From assembly GCF_963378095.1 (NCBI RefSeq), contig NZ_OY726397.1, positions 3,782,001 through 3,846,000 of the forward strand: a stretch of 64,000 nucleotides of DNA, written 5' to 3'. The translations under genes and the position numbers were made by a program. The stretch is from Mycolicibacterium sp. MU0053. Lineage in GTDB: Bacteria > Actinomycetota > Actinomycetes > Mycobacteriales > Mycobacteriaceae. This document shows positions 53,091-61,893 of this stretch, in pieces; the first letter of the stretch is position 1, and each line of letters begins with the position of its first letter. The notes under the pieces are model-generated. The model worked only from the letters and a program-made list of their open reading frames with translations. It did not search any database and was not told the origin of the DNA.

Positions 53091-53888
53091 GTGACCGCCG
53101 ATCCCTCCCGGTTGGCGACCGACGCCGCCGCCGCCATCGCCGAACGCACCGGCGTCGCCCACCACGATGTCGCGGTGGTGCTCGGCTCCGGCTGGGCCCC
53201 CGCCGCGCAGACGCTCGGCGAGCCGACCACCGCGATCGGGATGTCCGAGCTGCCCGGCTTCACCCCGCCGAGCGCGGCCGGCCACCGCGGCCAGGTGCTG
53301 TCGTTGCGGGTCGGGGCGCAGCGGGTGTTGGTGCTGCTCGGACGCATCCACGCCTACGAGGGTCACGATCTGGCACATGTGGTGCACCCGGTGCGCGCGG
53401 CGTGCGCGGCCGGCGCGGGCACCGTGGTGTTGACCAACGCCGCCGGCGGTCTGCGCGCGGACCACGCGGTCGGTCAGCCGGTGCTGATCAGCGACCACCT
53501 CAACCTCACCGCACGCTCCCCGCTGGTCGGTGCGCAATTCGTCGACCTCGTGGACGCGTATTCGCCGCGCCTGCGGGCGCTGGCCCGCGACATCGACCCA
53601 TCGCTGACCGAGGGCGTGTACGCCGGTCTGCCCGGGCCGCACTACGAGACCCCGGCCGAGATCCGGATGCTGCGCACCCTCGGCGCCGACCTGGTCGGCA
53701 TGTCGACGGTGCACGAGACGATCGCGGCGCGCGCCGCCGGAGCGCAGGTGCTGGCCATCTCGTTGGTGACCAATCTGGCCGCCGGGATGACGGGTGCGCC
53801 GCTGAGTCACACCGAGGTGCTCGAGGCGGGGCGTCAGTCGGCCACCGCGATGGGCGCCCTGCTCGCGGCGGTGCTGGCCCGACTCTGA
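53091..53888 (+). CDS. deoD: Purine nucleoside phosphorylase
   Basis: The 265-residue trimeric-type PNP splits purine nucleosides (mainly inosine/guanosine) with phosphate. It has [14 protein letters not shown] (phosphate loop), [31 protein letters not shown], the purine-site [20 protein letters not shown] and [12 protein letters not shown], and SLVTNLAAG with the base-binding Asn. GTG 53091 fits the Rv3307 start. It is followed after 72 bases by pmmB; both join the salvage group with upp, add, deoA and cdd. Confidence 0.94.
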   Translation: MTADPSRLATDAAAAIAERTGVAHHDVAVVLGSGWAPAAQTLGEPTTAIGMSELPGFTPPSAAGHRGQVLSLRVGAQRVLVLLGRIHAYEGHDLAHVVHPVRAACAAGAGTVVLTNAAGGLRADHAVGQPVLISDHLNLTARSPLVGAQFVDLVDAYSPRLRALARDIDPSLTEGVYAGLPGPHYETPAEIRMLRTLGADLVGMSTVHETIAARAAGAQVLAISLVTNLAAGMTGAPLSHTEVLEAGRQSATAMGALLAAVLARL

Positions 53889-53947
53889 CGGCCGAACCCG
53901 CGCCAGCGGCGCGACGAACAACATCGCCGGGAAGCCGGGGTCTGCTG

Positions 53948-53953
53948 CACAAT
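53948..53953 (+). promoter_or_regulatory. -10 box for leaderless pmmB
   Basis: CACAAT, 7 nt before the pmmB ATG. Confidence 0.35.
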
Positions 53954-53960
53954 CGGGCCC

Positions 53961-55487
53961 ATGCTGACTTTCGGTACCGCCGGGTTGCGCGGCCCCATGC
54001 GCCCAGGACCCGACGGGATGAACGTCGCCACCGTCACGACCGCGACCTGGGCGGTGGCCCAGGTCCTCAAGGAGCGACGGCTGGGCGGCTCGACCGTCGT
54101 GGTGGGACGCGACGCCCGGCACCAGTCCGCGGACTTCGCCCTGGCCACCGCGGAAGTTTTTGCCGCCGAGGGATTTTCGGTCGCGCTGCTGCCGGACCCG
54201 CTGCCCACCCCGGTGCTGGCCTTCGCGGTGCGCGAACTGAATGCGGCCGCCGGGGTGCAGATCACGGCGTCGCACAACCCGGCCGGCGACAACGGCTACA
54301 AGGTGTACTTCGAGGGCGGCATCCAGATCGTGTCCCCCACCGACGCCGAGATCGAGGCCGCGATCGCCGCGGCGCCGCCCGTCGACGCCATCGGCCGGAC
54401 ACCGGTGCTGCCGACCGGAACCGAGCTGTGGCAGCGCTACGTGGCGGCCGCCGCCGACGTGCGCCGCGGCCAGGGCGCGGTGCGGGTGGCGTTGACGCCG
54501 ATGCACGGCGTGGGTGGCCACACGGCGTTGGCGGCCCTGCGCCGGGCCGGCATCGACGACGTGCACGTGGTGACCGACCAGTTCGAGCCCGACCCCGACT
54601 TCCCGACCGTGGCATTCCCCAACCCGGAGGAGCCCGGGGCCGCCGACGCGGTGCTGGCGCTGGCGGCCGAGATCCGGGCCGATCTGGCCATCGCGCTCGA
54701 CCCCGACGCCGACCGGTGCGCGGTCGGTGTTCCCACCCCGGCCGGTTGGCGCATGCTCTCGGGCGACGAAACGGGGTGGCTACTGGGCGATTACGTGTTG
54801 TCGCAGCTGGCCGCGGACAGCCGCGCCGACTGCGTGGTGGCCAGCACGGTGGTGTCCTCGCGACTGCTGGGTGACATCGCGGCCGCCTACGGCGCCGTCC
54901 ACGTCGAAACCCTGACCGGCTTCAAATGGCTGGCGCGCGCCGACGCCGACCTACCCGGCAAGCGACTGGTCTATGCCTACGAGGAGGCCATCGGGCACTG
55001 CGTGGATCCGGCGACGGTGCGCGACAAGGACGGCATCAGCGCCGCGGTGCTGGCCTGCGATCTGGTGGCGACGCTGGCCGCCGCGGGCCGCACCCCGCTC
55101 GATGTCCTCGACGAGCTGGCCCGCCGCCACGGCGTGCACCTGACGTCGGCGGTCTCGCTGCGGGTTCCGGACGCCGCCCCCGCGATGGCCGCGCTGCGCG
55201 CCGATCCGCCGCCCACCTTGGCCGGCTCCGCCGTCGTCGTCGCGGATCTGCTCGAGCGCGCCGGCCACGACAGCACCGACGCGGTGGTGCTGTCGGCCGT
55301 GCGCGGGGAGGCGGAGCTACGCATGACCGTGCGGCCGTCGGGCACCGAACCGAAACTCAAGTTCTACCTTGAGGTCAGCTGCGCGCCGGCCGAGGACCTC
55401 GAGGCAGCCCGCGCGTCGGCCGACGAACTCCGGGGCGCTCTCGTCGCCGCCGCGTACCAACTCGGTGCGCGGCTGATCGGCGGTTAG
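53961..55487 (+). CDS. pmmB: Phosphomannomutase/phosphopentomutase-like PmmB
   Basis: The 508-residue alpha-D-phosphohexomutase has the phosphoserine loop [14 protein letters not shown] (Ser104), metal loop [10 protein letters not shown], sugar loop [15 protein letters not shown] and the phosphate-binding [17 protein letters not shown]. It starts directly at [16 protein letters not shown]. tuberculosis PmmB (534 residues) has ~25 more residues before this motif, which are not encoded here in frame. Beside deoD it may work as a phosphopentomutase in nucleoside breakdown; the hexose versus pentose preference is not visible. Its stop overlaps the convergent upp by 4 bases. Confidence 0.9.
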   Translation: MLTFGTAGLRGPMRPGPDGMNVATVTTATWAVAQVLKERRLGGSTVVVGRDARHQSADFALATAEVFAAEGFSVALLPDPLPTPVLAFAVRELNAAAGVQITASHNPAGDNGYKVYFEGGIQIVSPTDAEIEAAIAAAPPVDAIGRTPVLPTGTELWQRYVAAAADVRRGQGAVRVALTPMHGVGGHTALAALRRAGIDDVHVVTDQFEPDPDFPTVAFPNPEEPGAADAVLALAAEIRADLAIALDPDADRCAVGVPTPAGWRMLSGDETGWLLGDYVLSQLAADSRADCVVASTVVSSRLLGDIAAAYGAVHVETLTGFKWLARADADLPGKRLVYAYEEAIGHCVDPATVRDKDGISAAVLACDLVATLAAAGRTPLDVLDELARRHGVHLTSAVSLRVPDAAPAMAALRADPPPTLAGSAVVVADLLERAGHDSTDAVVLSAVRGEAELRMTVRPSGTEPKLKFYLEVSCAPAEDLEAARASADELRGALVAAAYQLGARLIGG

Positions 55488-56107
55488 CGGGGCCCGAATT
55501 GTCGGTCGCCCGCGTCGCCCAATCCGGGGACGATATAGGCGATTTCGTTGAGGCCCTGGTCGATGGTGGCGGTGAACAGCCGGGCCGCGGGCGCCACTTT
55601 TTCCACCGCCGCCACGCCCTCGGGCGCGGCCACCACGCACACCAGCGTGATATCGGTGGCGCCGCGGGACTGCAGCAGCCCCAGCGTGTGGACCATGGAA
55701 CCACCGGTGGCCAGCATCGGGTCGAGCACCATCACCGGGCGGTCGCCCAGGTCCGCGGGCAACGATTCCAGGTACGGCGTGGGCAGCAGCGTCCGCTCGT
55801 CGCGAGCCACGCCGACGAAGCCCACCTGCGCCTCCGGAATCAGCGCGTGCGCCTGATCCACCATGCCGAGGCCGGCCCGCAGCACCGGCACCAGCAGCGG
55901 CGGGTTGGCCAGTCGACAGCCCGTGGTGGGCGCCATCGGGGTCTGCACCGTGGTCTCGGTGCACGCGACGTCCCGGGTCGCCTCGTAGACCAGCATCAGC
56001 GTCAGGTCGCGCAGCGCCGCGCGGAAGCCGGCGTTGCCGGTGCGTTCGTCGCGCAGCGTGGTCAACCGCGCCGCGGCCAACGGATGATCCACGACGCAAA
56101 CGTGCAT
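55484..56107 (-). CDS. upp: Uracil phosphoribosyltransferase
   Basis: Upp makes UMP from uracil and PRPP. The 207-residue protein begins [18 protein letters not shown] and has the PRPP loop [18 protein letters not shown] and the uracil-binding [14 protein letters not shown] at the C-terminus; length equals M. tuberculosis Rv3309c. ATG 56107 lies 8 nt after TAGGGT. The frame remains open far upstream, but without similarity. It is convergent with pmmB and downstream of a membrane-protein gene on the same strand. Confidence 0.95.
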   Translation of the reverse strand: MHVCVVDHPLAAARLTTLRDERTGNAGFRAALRDLTLMLVYEATRDVACTETTVQTPMAPTTGCRLANPPLLVPVLRAGLGMVDQAHALIPEAQVGFVGVARDERTLLPTPYLESLPADLGDRPVMVLDPMLATGGSMVHTLGLLQSRGATDITLVCVVAAPEGVAAVEKVAPAARLFTATIDQGLNEIAYIVPGLGDAGDRQFGPR

Positions 56108-56115
56108 AACCGAGA

Positions 56116-56121
56116 ACCCTA
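56116..56121 (-). promoter_or_regulatory. -10 box for upp built on the preceding stop codon
   Basis: TAGGGT on the minus strand begins with the TAG stop of the membrane-protein gene and ends 8 nt before the upp ATG. Confidence 0.45.
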
Positions 56122-56517
56122 AACGGTCTGGGGCGTGCGGGGACGCAAGAAACGCGCGGCCGCCAACCCCAGCACGAGGATGACGAGCGGCGGCAGCACC
56201 CACAACAGCGCCAGGAGCATCCCGGCGGACCCCGAACCGCTCAGCGACAGGCCCAGCGCCAGCACGAACAGCGCCGCGGTCGCGCCCACCGCGACGGCGG
56301 TGGCCGTCGTCGCGATGACCGCCGACCGGAAGATGCCGTGATAGCGCGCGCCGGTCGCCCACAGCAGCGCCAGCGGGATTCCGGCATAACCGAGACCGGC
56401 CCAGTTCAGCTGGCCGTAGCCGAACGAATGCAGCGCCGGGCGCAGCACCAGCACCGCGGCGATAGCGGCGATGACCACGCCGATGACCGCGATCCGGCGG
56501 GAATTCGGTGTCTGCAT
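56119..56517 (-). CDS. Small hydrophobic membrane protein
   Basis: I do not recognise a family. The 132-residue protein has four hydrophobic segments (about residues 9-26, 38-52, 63-88 and 94-118) with few charges except RRIAVIG at the start and RFLRPRTPQ at the end, so it is an integral membrane protein. ATG 56517 ([11 protein letters not shown]) is chosen because the sequence before it is proline/arginine-rich and unlike a membrane protein. It takes the place of sapM, which lies between upp and Rv3311 in M. tuberculosis. It is divergent from the next gene with 82 bases between. Confidence 0.7.
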   Translation of the reverse strand: MQTPNSRRIAVIGVVIAAIAAVLVLRPALHSFGYGQLNWAGLGYAGIPLALLWATGARYHGIFRSAVIATTATAVAVGATAALFVLALGLSLSGSGSAGMLLALLWVLPPLVILVLGLAAARFLRPRTPQTV

Positions 56518-56586
56518 GGGGCCATTGTGGACCCGTGTGACACCGGGTGTTGGGCATGGGGTGCGCCCGGCGCCAGCCGGCGTCGT

Positions 56587-56592
56587 TATTCT
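56587..56592 (+). promoter_or_regulatory. -10 box for leaderless Rv3311-like gene
   Basis: TATTCT, 7 nt before the ATG at 56600. Confidence 0.5.
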
Positions 56593-56599
56593 GTGCCGC

Positions 56600-57862
56600 A
56601 TGGCTGCTGACCTCGTACCGATCCGCCTCGGCGTGACCGCGGGCGACCTGTACACCCTGTGGGCCCCGCGCTGGCGCGAAGGTGGAGACGAGTGGGAGGC
56701 ATTCCTCGGCGAGGGTGAGGACCTCTACGGCTTCGCCTCCGTCGCCGATCTGGTGGCGTTCGTGCGCAGCGGTGCGGACAACGATCTGTCCGACCATCCC
56801 GCCTGGCAGCGGATCACCGAGGCCAACGCGCACCGACTCGATCCGGCCGAGGACCGTCAGTTCGACCTGATCTCGGTGGAGGAACTGCTCGCCGAGAAAC
56901 CCACCGAGGACAGCGTGAACCTGCTGGCCCGCACGCTGGCGGTGGTGTCCTCGCTGGGCTCGGTGTGCGAACTGCCCACGGTCACCAAGTTCTTCAACGG
57001 CAACCCGACGCTGGCCGCGGTCAACGGCGGGGCCGCGGAGTTCGCCGGCAAGGCCGGGCTCAAGCGGTGGAACAACATCGCTGCCGTGGTGGGGCGCAAC
57101 TGGGACAACGTGGTCGCCGCCATCGACGAGATCGTGACCACCCCCGACGTCGACAGCACACTCGCGGCCAAGGCGGCCGCGGAACTGGCCGAACCGGCGC
57201 CGCCCGCCGAGGACGACGACCTCGATGACCTCGCGGCCTCCGCGCCGGACGAGCTCGACACCGTCGCGGCCGCGCCCGCGCCGCGCGCGACCGGCGACAC
57301 CGTCGTGCTCGGGGATGACGACGACTTCTGGGCCAAGGTGGGCATCGACCCCGTCCGGGTGATGACCAGCGGCGGCACGTTCTACACGCTGCGCTGCTAC
57401 TTCGACGACCGGCCCATTTTCCTCGGCCGCAACGGCCGGGTCAGCGTGTTCAGTTCGGAACGCGCGCTGGCCCGCTACCTGGCCGACGAGCACGACCACG
57501 ACCTGTCGGACCTGAGCACCTACGACGACATTCGCACCGCGGCCACCGACGGCTCGCTCGACATCGACATCACCGAGGACAACGTCTACGTGCTGACCGA
57601 TCTGGCCGACGACCTGGCCGACGGTCCCGAGCACGTCGACCGCGATCAGCTCGAGTTGGTGGTCGAATTCCTGCGCGACCTCGGCGACTACTCCGAGGAG
57701 GACACCGTCGACAAGGCGCTGGCCCCCGACGCGCCGCTGGGCCGCTACGTGGCCTATGTGCTCGACGGTGCCGGGGTCAAACCCGCCGCGCCGTACGCCG
57801 AGGCGGCCTCCCAGTTCGAGAAGCTGGAACGCTTCGTCGAATCCCGCCTGCGCAGCGAGTGA
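56600..57862 (+). CDS. Conserved actinobacterial protein, Rv3311-like
   Basis: The 420-residue protein (same length as Rv3311) has no known function. It consists of two related halves: [27 protein letters not shown] with VADLVAFVR and [10 protein letters not shown] in the first half, and [28 protein letters not shown] with [19 protein letters not shown] in the second, separated by an acidic Ala/Asp-rich linker (~200-240). This suggests internal duplication. The protein is strongly acidic and has no signal or membrane segment. Both its stop and the stop of the convergent add lie in the arms of one inverted repeat. Confidence 0.82.
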   Translation: MAADLVPIRLGVTAGDLYTLWAPRWREGGDEWEAFLGEGEDLYGFASVADLVAFVRSGADNDLSDHPAWQRITEANAHRLDPAEDRQFDLISVEELLAEKPTEDSVNLLARTLAVVSSLGSVCELPTVTKFFNGNPTLAAVNGGAAEFAGKAGLKRWNNIAAVVGRNWDNVVAAIDEIVTTPDVDSTLAAKAAAELAEPAPPAEDDDLDDLAASAPDELDTVAAAPAPRATGDTVVLGDDDDFWAKVGIDPVRVMTSGGTFYTLRCYFDDRPIFLGRNGRVSVFSSERALARYLADEHDHDLSDLSTYDDIRTAATDGSLDIDITEDNVYVLTDLADDLADGPEHVDRDQLELVVEFLRDLGDYSEEDTVDKALAPDAPLGRYVAYVLDGAGVKPAAPYAEAASQFEKLERFVESRLRSE

Positions 57863-57911
57863 TTTCGGCGCGGTTTCCCGCGCTGCGCGCCGGTTAGCGC
57901 GCCGAAATCAC
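57859..57911. terminator. 14-bp perfect inverted repeat between convergent genes
   Basis: GTGATTTCGGCGCG (57859-57872) and its exact complement (57898-57911) enclose a 25-nt loop. Each arm contains the TGA stop of the gene that enters it (57860-57862 and 57908-57910). It would form a strong hairpin in either transcript, so a bidirectional terminator is likely; no T-run is present. Confidence 0.65.
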
Positions 57912-58996
57912 CCGACGAGGACGGCGTAGCGGGGCTTGATCACGTCGTCGATGATCGCGAGCCGCTCATCGAAGGGGATGAACGCCGACTTCATCGCGTT
58001 GATGGTGAACCGCTCCAGATCGCTCCAGCCGTAGCCGAAGGCCTCGACCAGACGCGCCATCTCCTGGCTCATGGTGGTGTCGCTGATCAGCCGGTTGTCG
58101 GTGTTGACGGTGACCCGGAACCGCAACCGCGCCAGCTTGTCGAACGGGTGCTCGGCGATCGAGCGGGCCGCGCCGGTCTGCACGTTCGACGTCGGACACA
58201 TCTCCAGCGGGATGCGCCTGTCCCGCAGGAGTGCGGCCAGCCGCCCCAGCCGTACCGACCCGTCCTCGCCCACGCTGATGTCGTCGACGATGCGGACGCC
58301 GTGGCCGAGCCGGTCGGCGCCGCAGAACGCGATGGCCTCGTGGATGGACGGCAGCCCGAACGCCTCGCCGGCGTGAATCGTGAAGCGCGCGTTGTTGTCC
58401 CGCATGTACTCGAAGGCGTCGAGGTGCCGCGACGGCGGATACCCGGCTTCGGCGCCGGCGATGTCGAAGCCCACCACCCCCTGGTCGCGGAATCGGATGG
58501 CCAGCTCGGCGATCTCCCGGGACCGGGCGGCGTGGCGCATCGCGGTCACCAGGCAGCGCACCACGATGGTGCGGCCCAGCGCGGCGGCCGCGGCCATCCC
58601 GTCGACGAATCCGGCCAGCACCGCATCGACCACCTCGTCGAGCGACAGGCCGCCGTCGATGTGCAGTTCGGGGGCGAATCGCACCTCGGCGTAGACCACG
58701 TTGTCGGCGGCCAGATCCGCCACGCACTCGCGGGCGACCCGGTGCAGCGCCTCGGTGGTCTGCATCACCCCGACGGTGTGCGCGAACGGCTCGAGATAGC
58801 GCACCAACGACCCGCTGTGGGCCGCGGTGCGGAAGAACTCGGTCAGCGGCGCCAATTCGGTGGCGGGCAGCCCGTCATACCCGAACTGATCGGCCAACTC
58901 GAGCACGGTGGCGGGGCGCAGGCCGCCGTCGAGGTGGTCATGCAGCAGGGCCTTGGGGGCGTGGTGGATCCGGTCCAGACTCAGCGGCGTTCTCAT
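57908..58996 (-). CDS. add: Adenosine deaminase
   Basis: Add deaminates adenosine and deoxyadenosine to inosine forms, which DeoD can then cleave. The 362-residue protein has the zinc motif [14 protein letters not shown] (here HDHLDGG rather than the usual HxHLxG), [22 protein letters not shown] with the zinc His and catalytic Glu, RLGHGVRI and [10 protein letters not shown], and [11 protein letters not shown] 58996. It is 26 bases downstream of deoA and part of the cdd-deoA-add run. Orthologue of Rv3313c. Confidence 0.94.
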   Translation of the reverse strand: MRTPLSLDRIHHAPKALLHDHLDGGLRPATVLELADQFGYDGLPATELAPLTEFFRTAAHSGSLVRYLEPFAHTVGVMQTTEALHRVARECVADLAADNVVYAEVRFAPELHIDGGLSLDEVVDAVLAGFVDGMAAAAALGRTIVVRCLVTAMRHAARSREIAELAIRFRDQGVVGFDIAGAEAGYPPSRHLDAFEYMRDNNARFTIHAGEAFGLPSIHEAIAFCGADRLGHGVRIVDDISVGEDGSVRLGRLAALLRDRRIPLEMCPTSNVQTGAARSIAEHPFDKLARLRFRVTVNTDNRLISDTTMSQEMARLVEAFGYGWSDLERFTINAMKSAFIPFDERLAIIDDVIKPRYAVLVG

Positions 58997-59022
58997 GCCA
59001 CCATCATCCGCGACGAGGCGGG

Positions 59023-60336
59023 TCAGCCGAGGCGATCGATCAGCAACGGCAGCTCGGGCGGCGCGGTGTCGCCGACGGACCAGGCGTCGTCGAGCTCGGC
59101 CAGCGCCGCGGGCAACCGGTCCGGGGTGTCGGTGTAGAGCGTGAACACGGTCTCGCCGGCGGTGACCGGGTCTCCCGGCCTGCGGTGGATGCGCACTCCG
59201 GCGCCGGCCTGCACCGGCGCGCCGGGTTCGGCGCGCCCGGCGCCCAGTCGCCACGCGGCCATCGCCACCGCCATCGCGTCGACGTCGGTCAGTACGCCGC
59301 CGCGCGCCGCGGTGACCGTCTCGGTGGCCGCGCCCAGCGGCAGCCCGGCGCGCAGGTCCCCGCCCTGGGCCGCGACGAGGCGCTCGAACCGATCCATGGC
59401 CGATCCGTCCCGCAGCGTTTCGGCCGGGTCGACGCCGTCGATCCCGGCGGCGTCCAGCATCTCGGCGGCCAGCGCCAACGTGAGCTCGACGACGTCGCCC
59501 GGTCCCCCGCCGGCCAGCACCTCGAGCGATTCGACCACCTCGACCGCGTTGCCGACGGTGTACCCCAGCGGCCGGTTCATGTCGGTGAGCAGGGCGCGGG
59601 TCGGAACCCCGCTGGCGGTGCCGAGGTCCACCATGGTCCGGGCCAGCGCGCGTGATTCGGCCTCGGTCTTCAAGAACGCGCCGCGACCCACCTTGACGTC
59701 GAGCACCAGCGCCCGCGCACCTTCGGCCAGTTTCTTGCTCATCACCGAGCTCGCGATCAACGGCAGCGACTCGACGGTGCCGGTGATGTCGCGCAGCGCG
59801 TAGATCTTGCGGTCGGCCGGCGCCAGCTCACCGGCCGCGAAGATGGCGGCTCCGAGCTCGCAAAGCTGTTGTCGAATTTGGTTTTTCGAGAGCTCGGCGG
59901 TGAAACCGGGGATCGCCTCCAGCTTGTCCAGGGTGCCGCCGGTGTGACCGAGGCCACGCCCGGCGGCCTGTGGGACGGCACCGCCGCAGGCCATCACGAC
60001 GGGCAGCAGGGCAATGGTGATCTTGTCGCCGACCCCACCGGTGGAGTGCTTGTCGACCAACGCCAGCGGCTTGCCGTCCCGCCGCAGATCGGTGAAGTCG
60101 AAGCGTTGCCCGGAGGCGACCATCGCCGCCGTCCACCGGGTGATCTCGGCCGTGGTCATCCCGCGCAGATAGATCGCCATCAGCAGCGCCGACATCTGTT
60201 CCTCGGCGATGCGGCCTTGGGTGTAGCCGTCGATCACCCAATCGATCTGGGCGTCGCAGAGTTCCCCGCCGTCGCGTTTGACCGCGATGACGGACGGGGC
60301 ATCCAGGGGCGGCGGGGCCGTGGTCGAGGCGTCGAT
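59023..60336 (-). CDS. deoA: Thymidine phosphorylase (non-standard start)
   Basis: DeoA splits thymidine/deoxyuridine with phosphate. The protein shows [21 protein letters not shown], the phosphate loop [41 protein letters not shown], and [14 protein letters not shown]. Homologues begin just before the DAPxVI-KRDGG motif, but no ATG, GTG or TTG is in frame between the cdd stop (60348) and that motif. ATC at 60336 (AGGA lies 9 nt before it, 437 residues) and CTG at 60306 (427 residues) are possible; the first GTG inside (60237) would remove conserved residues and the first one outside (60480) is deep in cdd. Operon with cdd and add. Orthologue of Rv3314c. Confidence 0.85.
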   Translation of the reverse strand: MDASTTAPPPLDAPSVIAVKRDGGELCDAQIDWVIDGYTQGRIAEEQMSALLMAIYLRGMTTAEITRWTAAMVASGQRFDFTDLRRDGKPLALVDKHSTGGVGDKITIALLPVVMACGGAVPQAAGRGLGHTGGTLDKLEAIPGFTAELSKNQIRQQLCELGAAIFAAGELAPADRKIYALRDITGTVESLPLIASSVMSKKLAEGARALVLDVKVGRGAFLKTEAESRALARTMVDLGTASGVPTRALLTDMNRPLGYTVGNAVEVVESLEVLAGGGPGDVVELTLALAAEMLDAAGIDGVDPAETLRDGSAMDRFERLVAAQGGDLRAGLPLGAATETVTAARGGVLTDVDAMAVAMAAWRLGAGRAEPGAPVQAGAGVRIHRRPGDPVTAGETVFTLYTDTPDRLPAALAELDDAWSVGDTAPPELPLLIDRLG

Positions 60337-60347
60337 ACCGGCCGATC

Positions 60348-60746
60348 CTAGCGACGCTCGAGGTCGTGCGGCCCGAAGGCGTCGGGCAGCAACTCCCGCA
60401 GCGGGCGCGGGCCCCGCGGGTGGTCGATCAGCATCTCGGGGCCGCCGTGCTCGAGCAGCACCTGCCGACAGCGCCCGCACGGCATCAGCGCCTCACCGTC
60501 GGGCCCCACACACGCCAGCGCCACCAGCCGGCCACCACCGCCGGCGCGCAGGGCACAGACCACAGCGCACTCGGCACAGAGACCTAGGCCATATGAGACA
60601 TTCTCCACATTGCATCCGACGACGATTCGATGATCGTCAACCAGCGCCGCCGCGCCGACCGGGAACCGCGAATACGGTGCGTACGCCCCCGCCCTGACCT
60701 CGATCGCTTTGTCGCGCAACGATTTCCAATCGACATCAGCAGTCAT
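60348..60746 (-). CDS. cdd: Cytidine deaminase
   Basis: Cdd converts (deoxy)cytidine to (deoxy)uridine, which feeds DeoA/Upp. The 132-residue tetrameric type has YAPYSRFPVGAAALVDD, CNVENVSYGLGLCAECAV (zinc Cys with the catalytic Glu in CAE) and MPCGRCRQVLLE with two zinc Cys. ATG 60746 follows GAGG by 7 nt. It is the first gene of cdd-deoA-add and is divergent from sdhC, 256 bases away. Orthologue of Rv3315c. Confidence 0.95.
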   Translation of the reverse strand: MTADVDWKSLRDKAIEVRAGAYAPYSRFPVGAAALVDDHRIVVGCNVENVSYGLGLCAECAVVCALRAGGGGRLVALACVGPDGEALMPCGRCRQVLLEHGGPEMLIDHPRGPRPLRELLPDAFGPHDLERR

Positions 60747-60809
60747 GACCGCACCTCGTATTCAACAACACACCGGCCACAGCCGCTCCGCTTCGATCGC
60801 CGTTATCCA

Positions 60810-60823
60810 TTAGGGCACCCTAA
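60810..60823. promoter_or_regulatory. Palindrome TTAGGG-CA-CCCTAA between cdd and sdhC
   Basis: A perfect 6-bp inverted repeat with 2-nt spacer lies in the divergent promoter region. It resembles part of an iron-box (TTAGG...CTAAC) but the 19-bp IdeR consensus matches at only ~13 positions. It is a plausible operator for an unidentified regulator. The rest of the 256-base gap holds a CGGCCCGAC direct repeat (60829 and 60854 region) and nothing else I can name. Confidence 0.35.
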
Positions 60824-61002
60824 CTTTTCGGCCCGACCGGGCGTTTCCGGCCCGACGGGGATTCGGTCGTTACTGAGAATGGGATTAGAGTTCATCCGAC
60901 GGTTTCGCTCGTGGTTCACAGTGGTAACGAGCGATATTCGAGACACCGCGACGCCGGCGTTGCCGACATGCCACGGCGTCCACGAAGGCGTTGGAGGCGC
61001 TG

Positions 61003-61419
61003 ATGACAACAGCGGCACAAGCGGAGCCGGCGCACACCGACCGGCCGCGCCGCCGCACCCTGTATCGGGGCGACCCAGGCATGTGGTCCTGGGTGCTGCA
61101 CCGCATCACAGGTGCGACGATCTTCTTCTTTCTGTTCGTGCACGTGCTCGACACTGCCCTGGTCCGGGTCAGCCCGCAGGTCTATAACGAAGTCATCGAG
61201 ACCTACAAGACCCCGATCGTCGGGTTGCTCGAGGTCGGGCTGGTCGCGGCGGTGCTGTTCCATGCGCTGAACGGCCTGCGCGTGATCCTGGTCGACTTCT
61301 GGGCCGAGGGTCCGCGCCATCAGCGCAAGATGCTCGTCGGGGTCGGCGTCATCTGGTTGGTGGTCATGGTCCCGGCCCTGGTGGTGCTGGGCATGCATAT
61401 GGCGGAGAGGTTCCTGTGA
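61003..61419 (+). CDS. sdhC: Succinate dehydrogenase cytochrome b556 subunit
   Basis: SdhC anchors the complex in the membrane and binds haem b and quinone with SdhD. The 138-residue protein has TLYRGDPGMWSWVLHRITGATIFFFLFVHVLDTALV, of which the HRITGATIFFF start (quinone site) and the His in FLFVHVLD (haem) are typical, and two further membrane helices (about 70-92 and 105-128). ATG 61003 is chosen because GGAGG lies 5 nt before it; a TTG four codons earlier is in frame. First gene of sdhCDAB, orthologue of Rv3316. Confidence 0.94.
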   Translation: MTTAAQAEPAHTDRPRRRTLYRGDPGMWSWVLHRITGATIFFFLFVHVLDTALVRVSPQVYNEVIETYKTPIVGLLEVGLVAAVLFHALNGLRVILVDFWAEGPRHQRKMLVGVGVIWLVVMVPALVVLGMHMAERFL

Positions 61420-61880
61420 GCAGCGTCGAGCAGCCCCGCATTCGGCCGGTGGCCCCGGTCCTGGAGAAGAGCTACGACCGGCCGGCCGGCCTGGACAACC
61501 CGCGCGCGCCGCGGCGGGCCGGCGGGATGCCCAACTTCGAGAAGTACGCCTGGTTGTTCATGCGGTTCTCCGGCATCGCGCTGGTGTTCCTGGCACTGGG
61601 CCACCTGTTCATCATGCTGATGTGGCAGGACGGCGTGTACCGGATCGACTTCAACTACGTCGCGCAACGCTGGGCTTCGCCGTTCTGGCAGACCTGGGAT
61701 CTGCTGCTGTTGTGGCTGGCCCAACTGCACGGCGGCAACGGGATGCGCACGATCATCGCCGACTACACCCGCAAGGACTCCACCCGGTTCTGGCTCAACT
61801 CCTTGCTGGCGCTGTCCATGATCTTCACCCTGGTACTCGGTACCTATGTCCTGCTGACCTTCGACGCCAACATCGCCTGA
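61416..61880 (+). CDS. sdhD: Succinate dehydrogenase membrane anchor subunit
   Basis: SdhD is the second haem/quinone membrane anchor. The 154-residue protein has a soluble proline-rich start (RPVAPVLEKSYDRPAGL), then three membrane helices at about residues 45-68, 88-108 and 125-150, with GHLFIMLMWQDGVYRIDFNYVAQRW, a His at the end of helix 1, and LAQLHGGNGMRTIIADY, a His in helix 2. It begins at GTG 61416, overlapping the sdhC stop by 4 bases. Orthologue of Rv3317. Confidence 0.93.
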   Translation: MSSVEQPRIRPVAPVLEKSYDRPAGLDNPRAPRRAGGMPNFEKYAWLFMRFSGIALVFLALGHLFIMLMWQDGVYRIDFNYVAQRWASPFWQTWDLLLLWLAQLHGGNGMRTIIADYTRKDSTRFWLNSLLALSMIFTLVLGTYVLLTFDANIA

Positions 61881-61893
61881 GTATGAGGTTTTC

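Noticed and set aside
60810..60828. IdeR iron box upstream of sdhC
   Set aside because: Only about 13 of 19 consensus positions match; kept only as an unassigned palindrome.
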